Counted from the stretch's first letter, positions 9,348 through 18,327 are shown. The stretch: DNA of 64,000 nucleotides from Actinoallomurus liliacearum (GCF_039542035.1 NZ_BAABHJ010000028.1:1-64000); one strand, 5' to 3'. The notes: generated by a model from the sequence alone, not told the origin. A program made the numbers and translations.

Positions 9348-9671
9348 ATGGCCGAGGCGTACGTCCAGGTGACGACGAGCACCGACTCACGCCATGAGGC
9401 GGCCGAGATCGCCCGGTCCGCGGTCACCGAGCGCCTCGCCGCGGCCGCCCAGCTCGTCGGCCCCATCGCCAGCACCTACTGGTGGGAGGGCGAGATCGAG
9501 ACGGCCGAGGAGTGGATGGTCGTCTTCAAGACCACCGCCGAGCGCTTCGAGGCCCTGGCCGGCCGGATCGCCGAGCGGCACTCCTACGACACCCCGGAGA
9601 TCATCGCCACCCCCGTCGTCGCGGGGAGCGCCGACTACCTCGCCTGGGTCCGCGAGCAGACCACCCTGTGA
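9348..9671 (+). CDS. cutA: CutA-like divalent cation tolerance protein
   Basis: A 107-residue cytoplasmic protein covering the full length of the CutA family, a trimeric ferredoxin-like fold linked to metal tolerance. Visible marks are V-Q-V-T-T-S-T near the N-terminus, Q-L-V-G-P-I-A-S-T-Y-W-W-E-G (about residues 38-51) and the final Y-D-T-P-E-I-I-A-T-P-V-V. ATG at 9348 is chosen over an upstream in-frame ATG because GGGAGG precedes it at normal spacing and the family begins here. It stands alone between ggt and the MpaB-like gene. Confidence 0.92.
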   Translation: MAEAYVQVTTSTDSRHEAAEIARSAVTERLAAAAQLVGPIASTYWWEGEIETAEEWMVVFKTTAERFEALAGRIAERHSYDTPEIIATPVVAGSADYLAWVREQTTL

Positions 9672-9775
9672 CGCCGTATCAGCGTGTCATCTGCTCATAT
9701 GCGGGCAATAATCACTTACTTGCGCCGTGGCGTGTCCTCCTGCGCGCCCGAGACGATCTCTCAAGGCGGTGACGG

Positions 9776-10615
9776 ATGAGCGAGGATTACGGGCTGTTCG
9801 GCCCCGGATCCGTGACCTGGAAAGTGATGGGGGAGCCCGTCCTGTTGGTGGGCGGCCTCCGCGCGCTCATCCTGCAGGCGCTGCACCCGCCGTCCATGTG
9901 GGGCACCGCGCAGAACTCCGAGCTCATGGACCCGCGGGCGGCCTGGGACCGGCTCGCCCGCACGGTCGAGTTCGTGCGCGTCCGGACGTACGGCACCCTG
10001 GACGAGGTCGAGCGGGTCGGCCGCCGGGTCCGCCGGATCCACTCCCGGCTGACCGGCTTCCACCCCCACACCGGCGAGATCTTCAGGATCGACGAGCCCG
10101 AGAACCTCCTGTGGGTGCACATGGGCGAGGTCGACTCCTACCTCGACGTCGCGTGGCGCTCCGGCGTGCCGCTCACCCCTGAGGAGGCCGACGCGTTCGT
10201 CGACGAGCAGCGCCGGGCGGGCGCGGTCGTCGGGCTGGACCCGGCCGACATCCCCGCCTCGGTGGCCGAGATGCGGGACTACTACGCGCGGATCCGTCCG
10301 GAGCTCTTCGCCTGCCGGGAGGCCAAGCAGGGCCTGTGGCGCCTGTACAACCCGGCGATCCCGCGCCGGATGCTGCCGCTGAAGCTCGCCGCGCCGAGCA
10401 TCGCGACGCTCGTCGTGGCGACCCTGCCCCGCTGGGCGCGCCGGATGTACGGCCTGCCGGCCACGCCGCTGGAGGACCTGTGGGCCACGACGACGCTGAA
10501 GGCGCTGTACCGCGGCACCCGGATCGTCCCCGAGCAGTGGCGTTACTCGCCCGACGCCCGCCGCGCCCGCCGCCTGACCCGCGAGACGACGTCGGACCTC
10601 GCCGCCGTGTCCTGA
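9776..10615 (+). CDS. MpaB/DUF2236-family oxygenase-like protein
   Basis: A 279-residue protein of the family that includes the fungal ER-bound oxygenase MpaB and the rubber oxygenase Lcp. Family marks are G-P-G-S-V-T-W-K near the start, I-L-Q-A-L-H-P-P-S-M-W-G (the conserved histidine region, about residues 37-48), the R-V-R-T-Y-G-T segment, and L-L-W-V-H-M-G-E-V-D-S-Y. Lcp binds heme b; whether this member does is not shown by sequence. Such proteins are numerous in actinomycetes and mostly uncharacterised. It is monocistronic and ends 13 bases before a convergent phosphatase gene. Confidence 0.85.
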   Translation: MSEDYGLFGPGSVTWKVMGEPVLLVGGLRALILQALHPPSMWGTAQNSELMDPRAAWDRLARTVEFVRVRTYGTLDEVERVGRRVRRIHSRLTGFHPHTGEIFRIDEPENLLWVHMGEVDSYLDVAWRSGVPLTPEEADAFVDEQRRAGAVVGLDPADIPASVAEMRDYYARIRPELFACREAKQGLWRLYNPAIPRRMLPLKLAAPSIATLVVATLPRWARRMYGLPATPLEDLWATTTLKALYRGTRIVPEQWRYSPDARRARRLTRETTSDLAAVS

Positions 10616-10628
10616 CCGGGGCCTGAAC

Positions 10629-11201
10629 CTACCGGGCGGGGACGTTCCAGGAGCCGATGACGGGACGGTCGTGCTCGGTGCCGAGGGCGGAGACGGTCCC
10701 GGTGTCGAGCCGGAACAGCCGGCCGTCGGCGGGCGGCAGGCCCAGCCACCGCGCGGTGAGCACGCGGAGCACGTGCCCGTGCGCGACGAGCGCCACGTTC
10801 CCCTCGGCGAGGTACGGCCGGACGCGTTCTATGACGGCGTCGGTGCGCGCGCCGACCTGCTCGGCGGTCTCGCCCTCGGGCACGCCGTCGCTCCAGAGGT
10901 ACCAGCCGGGCCGGTCGCGGCGGATGTCCGGCGTCGTACGCCCCTCGTACGCGCCGTAGTCCCACTCCCAGAGACGGTCGTCGACGTCGCCCTCGGTCAG
11001 TCCGGCCAGTTCGGCCGTGCGGCGGGCGCGCTGAGCGGGGCTGGTCAGGGTGCGCGTGACGTCGCGGGCGGCGATGATCGGAGCGAGCGCCTTGGCCTGC
11101 TCCTCGCCGTGCGAGGTCAGAGGGACATCGGTACGGCCGGTGTGCCTGCCCGTGCGGGCCCATTCGGTCTCACCATGCCGCAGCAGTATCAATTCCCCCA
11201 T
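10629..11201 (-). CDS. Histidine phosphatase family protein
   Basis: A 190-residue member of the phosphoglycerate mutase-like superfamily. The phosphohistidine motif L-L-R-H-G-E-T-E-W lies at residues 6-14 with His9 as nucleophile, and the second active-site histidine is His141 in V-A-H-G-H. R-L-W-E-W-D-Y-G-A-Y-E-G (76-87) supplies the acid residue. The size and lack of a mutase-specific insert favour a phosphatase (acid or sugar phosphatase) over glycolytic mutase. The substrate cannot be told. Its strand and a terminator upstream of its start separate it from ald. Confidence 0.9.
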   Translation of the reverse strand: MGELILLRHGETEWARTGRHTGRTDVPLTSHGEEQAKALAPIIAARDVTRTLTSPAQRARRTAELAGLTEGDVDDRLWEWDYGAYEGRTTPDIRRDRPGWYLWSDGVPEGETAEQVGARTDAVIERVRPYLAEGNVALVAHGHVLRVLTARWLGLPPADGRLFRLDTGTVSALGTEHDRPVIGSWNVPAR

Positions 11202-11226
11202 GAGGGCACAATACGGGAGACCTGCA

Positions 11227-11264
11227 CGGCGCTCCCCACCGCCCCGGGGACGGGAGGAGCGCCG
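11227..11264 (-). terminator. Stem-loop after ald
   Basis: CGGCGCTCC at 11227-11235 pairs perfectly with GGAGCGCCG at 11256-11264, and the loop can pair further (CC with GG, CCCC with GGGG). It lies about 20 bases beyond the alanine dehydrogenase stop and before the phosphatase gene start, so it should end the ald transcript. Confidence 0.65.
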
Positions 11265-11284
11265 AATGGGACCCGCGACCGCGG

Positions 11285-12400
11285 TCAGGCGAGGACGCCG
11301 TCCAGCACGGTGGCCTCAAGGCCGTGCGCCTCGGCGACCGGCTCGCTGACCAGGGCGCCGTCGTAGGTGCTGAGGCCGAGCGCCAGCGCGCGGTCGTCGC
11401 GCAGCGCCGCGCGCCAGCCCTTGTCGGCGAGCGCGACGGCGTACGGCAGCGTGACGTTCGTCAGCGCGTACGTCGAGGTGTTCGGCACCGAGCCGGGCAT
11501 GTTGGCGACGCAGTAGAAGACCGAGCCGTGCACCTGGTACGTCGGGTCGGCGTGCGTCGTCGGGTGGGAGTCCTCGAAGCAGCCGCCCTGGTCGATGGCG
11601 ATGTCCACGAGCACCGAGCCCGCCTTCATCCGGGACACCAGCTCGTTGGAGATCAGCGTGGGCGCCTTGGCACCGGGGATCAGCACGGCGCCGATGACCA
11701 GGTCGGCGTCGAGCGCCTCCCGCTCGATGGCGTACGCGCTGGACACCAGCGTCTTCAACCGGCCCTGGTAGATGGCGTCGATGTACCGGAGCCGGTCGAC
11801 GTTGACGTCCATCACCGTGACGTCCGCGCCCATCCCGACCGCGATCTGCGCGGCGTTCAGCCCGGAGACGCCGCCGCCGACCACGACCACCTTGGCCGGG
11901 GCGACGCCGGGCACGCCGCCCGGAAGGACGCCGCGACCGCCGTTGAAACGCATCAGGTTGTAGGCGCCGACCTGCGGAGCGAGCCGCCCTGCGACCTCCG
12001 ACATCGGGGCCAGCAGCGGCAGGGACCGGTTCGGCAACTGCACGGTCTCGTACGCGATGGAGGTGACGCCGTTCTCGAGCAGCGCGTCCGTGCACGGGCG
12101 CGAGGCCGCCAGATGCAGGTAGGTGAAGAGCGTCTGGCCCTTCCGCATCCGGGGGTACTCCTCGGCGATCGGCTCCTTGACCTTCAGGATCAGGTCGCCG
12201 GCCGCCCACACGTCGTCGGCGGACTCCAAGATCTTGGCCCCGGCGCCGATGTAGTCCTCGTCGGGGATGGACGAGCCCGCGCCGGCCCCGCGCTCGATCA
12301 GGACGTCGTGGCCGTGCCGGACCAGCTCATGCACGCCCGCGGGCGTGATCGCCACACGGTATTCATGGTTCTTGATCTCGCGGGGTACGCCGACCTTCAC
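11285..12400 (-). CDS. ald: Alanine dehydrogenase
   Basis: A 371-residue enzyme interconverting L-alanine and pyruvate plus ammonia with NAD(H). It has the family's full length. Lys75 in L-K-V-K-E-P and His96 in Y-L-H-L correspond to the pyruvate-binding and catalytic residues known in the Mycobacterium enzyme. The Rossmann motif V-V-G-G-G-V-S-G-L-N-A lies near 172-182. GTG/ATG choice is clear: ATG at 12400 has AGGAGG six to seven bases upstream. It is transcribed alone, followed by a terminator. In actinomycetes ald is often induced by alanine or low oxygen; no operator for that was identified. Confidence 0.95.
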   Translation of the reverse strand: MKVGVPREIKNHEYRVAITPAGVHELVRHGHDVLIERGAGAGSSIPDEDYIGAGAKILESADDVWAAGDLILKVKEPIAEEYPRMRKGQTLFTYLHLAASRPCTDALLENGVTSIAYETVQLPNRSLPLLAPMSEVAGRLAPQVGAYNLMRFNGGRGVLPGGVPGVAPAKVVVVGGGVSGLNAAQIAVGMGADVTVMDVNVDRLRYIDAIYQGRLKTLVSSAYAIEREALDADLVIGAVLIPGAKAPTLISNELVSRMKAGSVLVDIAIDQGGCFEDSHPTTHADPTYQVHGSVFYCVANMPGSVPNTSTYALTNVTLPYAVALADKGWRAALRDDRALALGLSTYDGALVSEPVAEAHGLEATVLDGVLA

Positions 12401-12499
12401 GTTTCCTCCTAGTGGTGCTTACACCCCAAGAGTGGCCGCGGAACGCCCGCAGCGGCGGCGGCAACATGTATCCGCCTCGCCGCGCTTGCTGACATGCTG

Positions 12500-13981
12500 T
12501 CAGCCGGCCGGGGGACCCTCCCGCCGGCGGGTGAACACCGCCTCCAGCTCCGGGCCCTCAGTGGCCAGCACCAGCACCTCATCCCCCGCCCGCAACAGCG
12601 TGTCCCCGCGCACCGGCATCAGGCGCCCGTCGCGGATGACGAAGCTGATCCAGACGTCCTCGCCGCACGGCAGGTCGTCCACGCTCATGCCGTCGGCGGC
12701 CGAACCCTCCCGCACCTGGTACCGGTGCAGCCCCTCGGGCTCCTCCTGGAACCGCACGCCCAGGCTCCACGGTTCGGGCTCGACGACGCGCAGCGGGATG
12801 CGCAGGCGGCGGGCGAACTCCGGCACGAGGCTGCCCTGCACGACCACCGAGAACGCCACGACGACGAAGATGATCTCGTAGGCACGCCGGGCCCCGGGCA
12901 GCCCCGCCTGCAGGATGAACAGGCCGAGCAGGATCGGGACCGCCCCCTTCAGCCCCGTCCACAGCACGAAGATCCGCTCGGCGCGCCGCAGGCGCACCGG
13001 CCACAGCAGCAGCCCGACGAACAGCGGGCGGATGACGAAGGCCAGCGCGGCGGCGAGGACCAGCCCGATCCACCACGCGCCGCCATCGCCCAGGCCGCGC
13101 AGGCTGATCGTGAGGCCGAGCATGGTGAAGGCGACGATCTCGGCGAGGCTCGCCAGCGAGGAGTGGAACCGCTCGATCTCCCGCTTGTACGGCGCGCGTT
13201 CGTCGCCGAGCACGATGCCGGCCACCAGGACGGCCAGGAAGCCCGAGCCGTGCGCGATCGTCGCCAGCCCGTAGACCACCAGCGCCCCGAAGAGCACCCG
13301 CAGCGCGTACAGGCCCTCGCTGGGCAGCGGGACGCGTCGCATGAAGACCAGCAGGGCCATCCCGCCGGCGACGCCGATGGCGGCGCCGACGACCATCTGC
13401 TCGACGAACGTGACGGTGACGTCGCCGATCGCCGACGCGCCGCCGCCGGTGGCGCCCAGGACCGCGACCAGGAGGGCGATGCCGACCGGATCGTTCGCCC
13501 CGGACTCGCCCTCCAGGAGGGTGCCGGTGCGTCCGGCGATCTCCCGGCGGCCCAGCACGGAGAACACCACGGCCGGGTCGGTGGGCGAGAGGGCCGTGCC
13601 GAGCAGCATCGCCAGCCGCCAGTCGATGCCGAGCCCGTAGTGGGCGAGCAGGGCGACCGCCGCGCCGGTGACGAGGGTTCCGGCGACGCCGATCCAGATC
13701 GTCGCGCCGGCCGCGGCCCGGAACCTGCGCCGGCCGATGTGCATCCCGCCGTCGAACAGGATCACCGCGAGCGCCACCGTGACGATCTTCTCGATCGTCG
13801 GGATCGAGACCGCGCCGAGGCGGGGCCACAGGTCCGAGGCGATCGCCGCGCACACCAGGAAGATGGCCGGTGCCGGGATCCGCGTGCGCTCGCTGAATCG
13901 GTTGGACAGCACCGCGACCGTGCCGATGAGCGCGATCAGCAGTATCGCGAGCCCGAACTCCTCGGTGTCCGACAAGGCCAC
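12500..13981 (-). CDS. K+(Na+)/H+ antiporter with TrkA-C domain
   Basis: A 493-residue CPA1-family antiporter of the NhaP2/CvrA type. About twelve membrane helices occupy residues 1-385. The conserved A-L-S-P-T-D-P-A-V-V-F and E-G-E-S-G-A-N-D-P-V-G carry the acidic ion-binding residues. The soluble tail (about 395-485) includes a TrkA-C/RCK-C-like domain with L-L-R-A-G-D-E-V-L-V-L, which in relatives gates the transporter in response to a nucleotide. It acts in the plasma membrane, probably in K+ and pH balance. It is monocistronic, 99 bases from ald. Confidence 0.9.
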   Translation of the reverse strand: MALSDTEEFGLAILLIALIGTVAVLSNRFSERTRIPAPAIFLVCAAIASDLWPRLGAVSIPTIEKIVTVALAVILFDGGMHIGRRRFRAAAGATIWIGVAGTLVTGAAVALLAHYGLGIDWRLAMLLGTALSPTDPAVVFSVLGRREIAGRTGTLLEGESGANDPVGIALLVAVLGATGGGASAIGDVTVTFVEQMVVGAAIGVAGGMALLVFMRRVPLPSEGLYALRVLFGALVVYGLATIAHGSGFLAVLVAGIVLGDERAPYKREIERFHSSLASLAEIVAFTMLGLTISLRGLGDGGAWWIGLVLAAALAFVIRPLFVGLLLWPVRLRRAERIFVLWTGLKGAVPILLGLFILQAGLPGARRAYEIIFVVVAFSVVVQGSLVPEFARRLRIPLRVVEPEPWSLGVRFQEEPEGLHRYQVREGSAADGMSVDDLPCGEDVWISFVIRDGRLMPVRGDTLLRAGDEVLVLATEGPELEAVFTRRREGPPAG

Positions 13982-14051
13982 TGCCCTTCTACGGGGACGA
14001 CGAAGACAGAGCCGACCAGACTTCCCGGCACACCTTGGGTTCTAACGGTAT

Positions 14052-14672
14052 CTACACGCGGCGCATCAGGTGACCACGAGCGGCGACGTCCGCACGCCCG
14101 CCGCGCTCCTCGAGGCGGGCGGCGATCGCGTAGCGGTGCTCGACCTCCTTGTTGCCGCCGTATTTGAATTTCGCGCGGACGTCGGTGACGGTGAGCTCGA
14201 CGCCGCGGATGCCGGGCAGCAGCCGGCGGTCCGGGTCCTCCTCGGCGGACACCGGAAGCCGCCCGGAGCCGGGCTCGAAGTGGCCGAGCTGGCGGTTCAG
14301 CAGTTCGGCCTTCTCCGCCGGGTCGTCGACGATCCGGACGTCGCAGGCGAGCTGCGCGGTCGCGTAGTAGGAGGTCGGCACGCCGCGGCCGTCGGGAGTG
14401 GCGGCGCCGGCGTTCCACTCCGACCGCACGTAGGCGTAGTCGTCGATGACCGTGAGGAGCGCCCGGGGGTTCTCGTCCAGGGCCGCCCAGACCGGGTTGG
14501 GCCGGGCCAGGTGGAGCCAGGCGGTCCGTACGCCGTCGAAGGTGAAGTGGGTGGGCACGACGATCGGCACGTCGCGCCCGCGCCCGGCGGCGATCAGCTG
14601 ACCGAAGTCGTGGTCGCCGAGCCAGGTACGCCACTCCTCCTCGTCGGCCGCGTCCCAGGGATGGATGAGCAT
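14052..14672 (-). CDS. PaiB-like FMN-binding protein
   Basis: A 206-residue protein of the PaiB family (FMN-binding split barrel), called a negative transcriptional regulator after Bacillus PaiB, though most members are not shown to bind DNA. Family marks are P-T-H-F-T-F-D, H-L-A-R-P-N-P, S-E-W-N, P-T-S-Y-Y-A-T and the C-terminal K-F-K-Y-G-G-N-K. ATG at 14672 has GAGGTGGAG upstream and matches the family's N-terminus M-L-I-H-P-W-D; longer in-frame starts add unrelated sequence. It lies downstream of the purine permease on the same strand (56-bp gap) and may share its transcript. Confidence 0.88.
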   Translation of the reverse strand: MLIHPWDAADEEEWRTWLGDHDFGQLIAAGRGRDVPIVVPTHFTFDGVRTAWLHLARPNPVWAALDENPRALLTVIDDYAYVRSEWNAGAATPDGRGVPTSYYATAQLACDVRIVDDPAEKAELLNRQLGHFEPGSGRLPVSAEEDPDRRLLPGIRGVELTVTDVRAKFKYGGNKEVEHRYAIAARLEERGGRADVAARGHLMRRV

Positions 14673-14728
14673 GGCTCCACCTCTTCTCGTCCGAGCTGCC
14701 GGAACTCGTCGGGAGCTGCCGGATCTCG

Positions 14729-16135
14729 TCAGGAGATGCCGAAGATCCGTTCGATGACGGTGATGCCGAAGTAGGCGACGAAGACCACCGAGATCAGCCA
14801 CAGCAGCCAGCCGGCCCAGCGGCCGCGGGCGGTCTGGATCACGGTGTAGGCGATGACGCCCGCGCCGACGCCGTTGGTGATGGAGTACGTGAAGGGCATG
14901 GTCACGATGGCGAGGAACGCCGGGATCGCGATGTCCAGGTCGGACCAGGCGATCTTGGCGACCTGGGTCATCATGAGCGCGCCGACGATCACCAGGGCGG
15001 GCGCGGCCGCCTGCGCCGGAACGACGGCCGCGATCGGGGTGAGGAACAGCGTCGCGGCGAAGAGGATTCCGGTGACGATGTTGGCCAGGCCGGTCCGGGC
15101 GCCCTCACCGATGCCCGCCGCGGACTCGACGAACACGGTGCCGGCGGAGGAGCTGGTGAGCCCGCCGGTGATCGCCGACAGGCCGTCCACGGCGAGGATG
15201 CGGCCCAGTCGGGGGACCCGGCCCTCCTCGTCGAGCAGGCCGGCCTCCTCGGTCAGGCCGAGGATCGTGCCCATCGCGTCGAAGAAGCCGCTCAGCACGA
15301 GGGTGAACAGCACGACGAGGGCGGTCAGCACGCCCGCCCGGCCGAAGCCGCCGAAGAGATCGACCTTGCCGAACAGCCCGAAGTCCGGCGTCGAGACGAG
15401 CTTGGAGGGCAGCTTCGGCACGACCGTGCCCCACGACTCGGCCGCGATCTTGGTGTTGCCGTTGATGACGACGGCGAGCACCGTGGCGACGGCGATGCTC
15501 AGCAGGATCGCGCCGGGGACGCGGCGGACGTACAGCACGATCATCAGCAGCAGGCCGATGACGAACACGAGCACCGGCCAGCCCGTGAGGTGGCCTCCGG
15601 TCCCGAGATTCAGCGGAGTGCCCTCGCCCTTGCTGACGAAGCCGGAGTCGACCATGCCGATCAGCGCGATGAAGGCGCCGATGCCGGCGGCGATGGCGTG
15701 CTTGATGGCCAGCGGGATGGCGTTCATGATGCGTTCGCGCAGCCCGGTCAGGGCCAGGATGACGATGATGACGCCCTCGAGCACCACCAGGCCCATGGCC
15801 TGCGGCCAGGTCATGTGCGGCGCGGCCTGGTAGGCGACGACCGCGTTGATCCCCAGCCCGGACGCGAGGGCGAGCGGCACGTTGCCGACCAGGCCCATGA
15901 TGAGCGTGGAGATCGTCGCCGACAGCGCGGTCATCGTCGTGAGCTGCGGGATCGACAGCTTCGCGTGGGTGACGTCGGTCGCCCCGCCGAGGATGATGGG
16001 GTTCAGCAGGATGATGTAGGCCATCGCCACGAACGTCGTGACGCCGCCGCGGACCTCGCGTGCGACCGTCGTCCGGCGCGCGGTCAGGTCGAAGAATCGG
16101 TCCAGGGGACCTCCGGCCTCCAGCCGCGTCGTCAT
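14729..16135 (-). CDS. NCS2/AzgA-type purine permease
   Basis: A 468-residue membrane transporter of the AzgA subgroup of nucleobase permeases, which import adenine, guanine or hypoxanthine with protons. Diagnostic segments are V-T-T-F-V-A-M-A-Y-I-I-L-L-N-P near residue 35, G-L-G-I-N-A-V-V-A-Y near 100, and S-S-S-A-G-T-V-F-V-E-S-A-A-G-I in the substrate-binding helix region. ATG at 16135 is used, since the 43 upstream in-frame codons lack family similarity. The long region before it was searched by eye for a purine riboswitch; none was recognised. Confidence 0.9.
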   Translation of the reverse strand: MTTRLEAGGPLDRFFDLTARRTTVAREVRGGVTTFVAMAYIILLNPIILGGATDVTHAKLSIPQLTTMTALSATISTLIMGLVGNVPLALASGLGINAVVAYQAAPHMTWPQAMGLVVLEGVIIVILALTGLRERIMNAIPLAIKHAIAAGIGAFIALIGMVDSGFVSKGEGTPLNLGTGGHLTGWPVLVFVIGLLLMIVLYVRRVPGAILLSIAVATVLAVVINGNTKIAAESWGTVVPKLPSKLVSTPDFGLFGKVDLFGGFGRAGVLTALVVLFTLVLSGFFDAMGTILGLTEEAGLLDEEGRVPRLGRILAVDGLSAITGGLTSSSAGTVFVESAAGIGEGARTGLANIVTGILFAATLFLTPIAAVVPAQAAAPALVIVGALMMTQVAKIAWSDLDIAIPAFLAIVTMPFTYSITNGVGAGVIAYTVIQTARGRWAGWLLWLISVVFVAYFGITVIERIFGIS

Positions 16136-16756
16136 TCGGGGGCTCCGTTTCGCAGGACTGGGCGTACGGCCTCCGACGAATCGATCGGGCGAGGGGATCG
16201 TCAGGGTCTCGGGCCGCAAGGGGGACGTCGGAAGACTAGCCGCCCAGGCGGCGTTCCGGACCACCCGGTACGGACGTTACACATCCGTCGTATCCAGGTA
16301 ACACGTCCGTTGTCCGGCATCGGGCGGGGCGGCGTGCGGCCTCGCGGGCGCCACCGCCCCGGCCCGGCGTCGGCGGTGAAGGGTGTGGTTCCGGGATACG
16401 TGGGTAATGGGGTGAATCGCGCTCCGGCTTTGCGGAGATCGGCCGCGAAGCGCGCGTCCGCACGCGGTGATCCCGCGGTGGGCGACGGCGCGGGTTTCGA
16501 AATCCTCAAAAAGGTCTTCAGTAAGAAGACGGCGAAAACTATCCTTTCTGGTACAAGTATTGTCAGCGACGGGGGACGGTCGGCCGGGGGTGGCCGGTTC
16601 GCCGCTGATGAGAGGCGTGATCGTTGAACTGTCCTGGTTCACGGGGGAACCGCACCCAGGTCGAAGGCCGTGCCGTACGGGCCTTCGTGAGCCATGACCC
16701 GGAGTCGACCACTCCTCCTGATTCTCTGTTGATTGTTTCGGTAAAAGTGGGTCAAT
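16136..16756. other. 621-bp divergent intergenic region without a gene
   Basis: No convincing coding frame is present; the frames crossing it lack a ribosome-binding site and recognisable protein. The left part contains short GC-rich repeats and presumably the promoter of the purine permease. The right third (about 16,500-16,756) is unusually A/T-rich for this window and carries consecutive inverted repeats ahead of the XRE-TPR gene, described separately. It is the longest non-coding stretch in the window. Confidence 0.7.
16633..16687 (+). other. Structured leader candidate upstream of the XRE-TPR gene
   Basis: Two neighbouring stems can form in RNA. The first is CCTGG (16633-16637) with CCAGG (16656-16660), competing with GGTTC (16636-16640) and GAACC (16647-16651), since the arms share bases. 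The second is a perfect 8-bp stem, CGAAGGCC (16662-16669) with GGCCTTCG (16680-16687) around ten bases. The pair lies 70-125 bases before the GTG start at 16757. Competing helices are what an attenuator or riboswitch would show, but a strong GC stem can also be a plain terminator. No known riboswitch class was matched with confidence. Confidence 0.4.
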
Positions 16757-18055
16757 GTGGACAGTCACCAATCGCTCGGGCAACGGATCCGCTGGGCACG
16801 GATGCGTAAGGGCCTTTCGCAGGCGCAACTGGCTCTCCCTGAGCTGTCCGACAGCTACGTCTCCCTGATCGAGAGTGGAAAGCGCACCCCCACCCCGGAG
16901 GTCGTACGGCTCCTGGCCCGCAAGCTCGGCTGCTCGGCGTCCTACCTCTCCAGCGGCATCGACGAGGCCACCCAGGACCGGCTGCAGACGACGCTCGACC
17001 AGGCCGAGACCGCGCTGCGGGGCGGCCGGGCGACCGAGGCGCGGGATCGCTTCGCGGAGCTGCTCGCCGACCCGGCGCTCAGCAGCCTGCCCGAGCCGGC
17101 GCGCCGGGCGCGCTGGGGACACGCTCTCGCCCTCGAGGCGGCCGGCGCGATCGAGGAGGCCCTCCGCGAGTTCGCCGCCCTCGGGTCGGCCCTCTCGCCG
17201 GAGTACGACACCGACGAGTGGATCCGCGTGAACGTCGCGGCCGCCCGCTGCCATTGGGACCACGGCGACCTGACGGAGAGCGCGGCCGTGGCCGAGCGCG
17301 CGTTCGCGCGGGTCACCACGAAACAGGGGCCGTGGAGCGACGAGACGGTCAAGCTCGGCGCCACCCTCGTCGGCGTCTACCTCGAACGGGGCGACCTGGT
17401 CAGCGCGCGGCAGCTCACCGACCGGCTGGTCGAGCGCGCCGAGGCGACGGGCAGCCCGGTCGCCCGGATGGCCGCCTACTGGGAGGCCGCCCTGGTGGCC
17501 CAGCACAAGGCGGACTTCGAAGGGGCCGTGACGTACGGGGAGCGGGCGCTCGCCCTCTTGGGCGAGGTCGCCGACCTGCGCGACGCCAGCCGGTTGCGGG
17601 GGGAGTACGCGACCCTCATGCTGCTGGCCCGGCCGCAGGACGCGGCGCGCGCCCGTGACGAGCTCGAACGCGCCCTCCACGAGCGGACCGCGACCGGGGC
17701 GGCCGACGCCGACATCGCCTGGTGCCTGACCCAGCTCTCCCGCGCGGAGCTGGCGATGGGCGAGCCGCGGCGGGCCGCCGAACGGGCGAACGAGGCGCTC
17801 GAGATCCTCGGCACCGAGGCCCGGCCGGCCACCGCCGGCGCCCTGATCGCGCTCGCCGAGGCCACGTTGCGGCTCAGCCGGCGGGAGGAGGCCACGGCGA
17901 CGGTGGACCGCGCGATGGCGTGCCTCGGAGAGATCGGCCCTTCTCGTGAGGCGGCGCAGGGCTGGTTCCGGCTCGCCGAGCTGCTGTCGGACGCCGGGTC
18001 CCCGCAGCAGCGGGCCGACGCGTACCGGCAGGCGCTGGCCTGCGCGGGCCTGTGA
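16757..18055 (+). CDS. XRE-family regulator with TPR-type repeat domain
   Basis: A 432-residue protein. Residues 8-62 form a Cro/C1-type helix-turn-helix, and the remainder is all-helical with tetratricopeptide-like repeats (for example A-R-D-R-F-A-E-L-L, A-V-A-E-R-A-F-A-R, A-A-E-R-A-N-E-A-L-E-I-L). This layout resembles peptide- or signal-sensing actinomycete regulators, in which the TPR part binds a ligand or partner. It starts at GTG 16757 with GTGGG a few bases upstream. A structured leader lies before it, and a 27-bp triple repeat follows the stop. Target and ligand are unknown. Confidence 0.85.
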   Translation: MDSHQSLGQRIRWARMRKGLSQAQLALPELSDSYVSLIESGKRTPTPEVVRLLARKLGCSASYLSSGIDEATQDRLQTTLDQAETALRGGRATEARDRFAELLADPALSSLPEPARRARWGHALALEAAGAIEEALREFAALGSALSPEYDTDEWIRVNVAAARCHWDHGDLTESAAVAERAFARVTTKQGPWSDETVKLGATLVGVYLERGDLVSARQLTDRLVERAEATGSPVARMAAYWEAALVAQHKADFEGAVTYGERALALLGEVADLRDASRLRGEYATLMLLARPQDAARARDELERALHERTATGAADADIAWCLTQLSRAELAMGEPRRAAERANEALEILGTEARPATAGALIALAEATLRLSRREEATATVDRAMACLGEIGPSREAAQGWFRLAELLSDAGSPQQRADAYRQALACAGL

Positions 18056-18076
18056 CGGCGGTCGGGCGCGCCCTCC

Positions 18077-18157
18077 GAACGCCGATCCGTCCCGCCGTGC
18101 CCTGAACGCCGATCCGTCCCGCCGTGCCCCGAACGCCGATCCGCCTCACCGCGCCCC
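18077..18157. repeat. Three tandem 27-bp repeats
   Basis: Three head-to-tail copies, each 27 bp and beginning GAACGCCGATCCG, start at 18077, 18104 and 18131. Copies one and two differ by a single base; copy three diverges in its second half. They sit between the XRE-TPR stop and the CopD-CtaG gene. Although 27 is a multiple of three, no plausible gene reads through them, so a regulatory or slippage origin is more likely than coding. Confidence 0.75.
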
Positions 18158-18327
18158 CCGACGGTGAATAAGCTGAGGAGGTCCGGGGAGCGCTCCCGGC
18201 GGGCGGGCGGGCGGCCGAGGAGGCCGCAGGCCGTGCCCGCCCGAGTGGTGAGCGACCCCGGGAGACCCACCGACCCGGAGAGACGACCGCCTCGCCATGA
18301 TGATCCTTTCGTTCGCGCACCGCCCCG

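Noticed and set aside
9727..10182. Alternative frame starting before the MpaB-like gene
   Set aside because: Out-of-frame overlap with a well-supported DUF2236 protein; Arg/Pro-rich with no domain.
16136..16300. Purine riboswitch for the AzgA-type permease
   Set aside because: No three-way junction with the conserved loop bases is visible upstream of 16135.
16600..16700. Possible c-di-AMP (ydaO) riboswitch
   Set aside because: Only a G-rich loop and one stem agree; the conserved second core and the 3' pairing region of that class could not be found.
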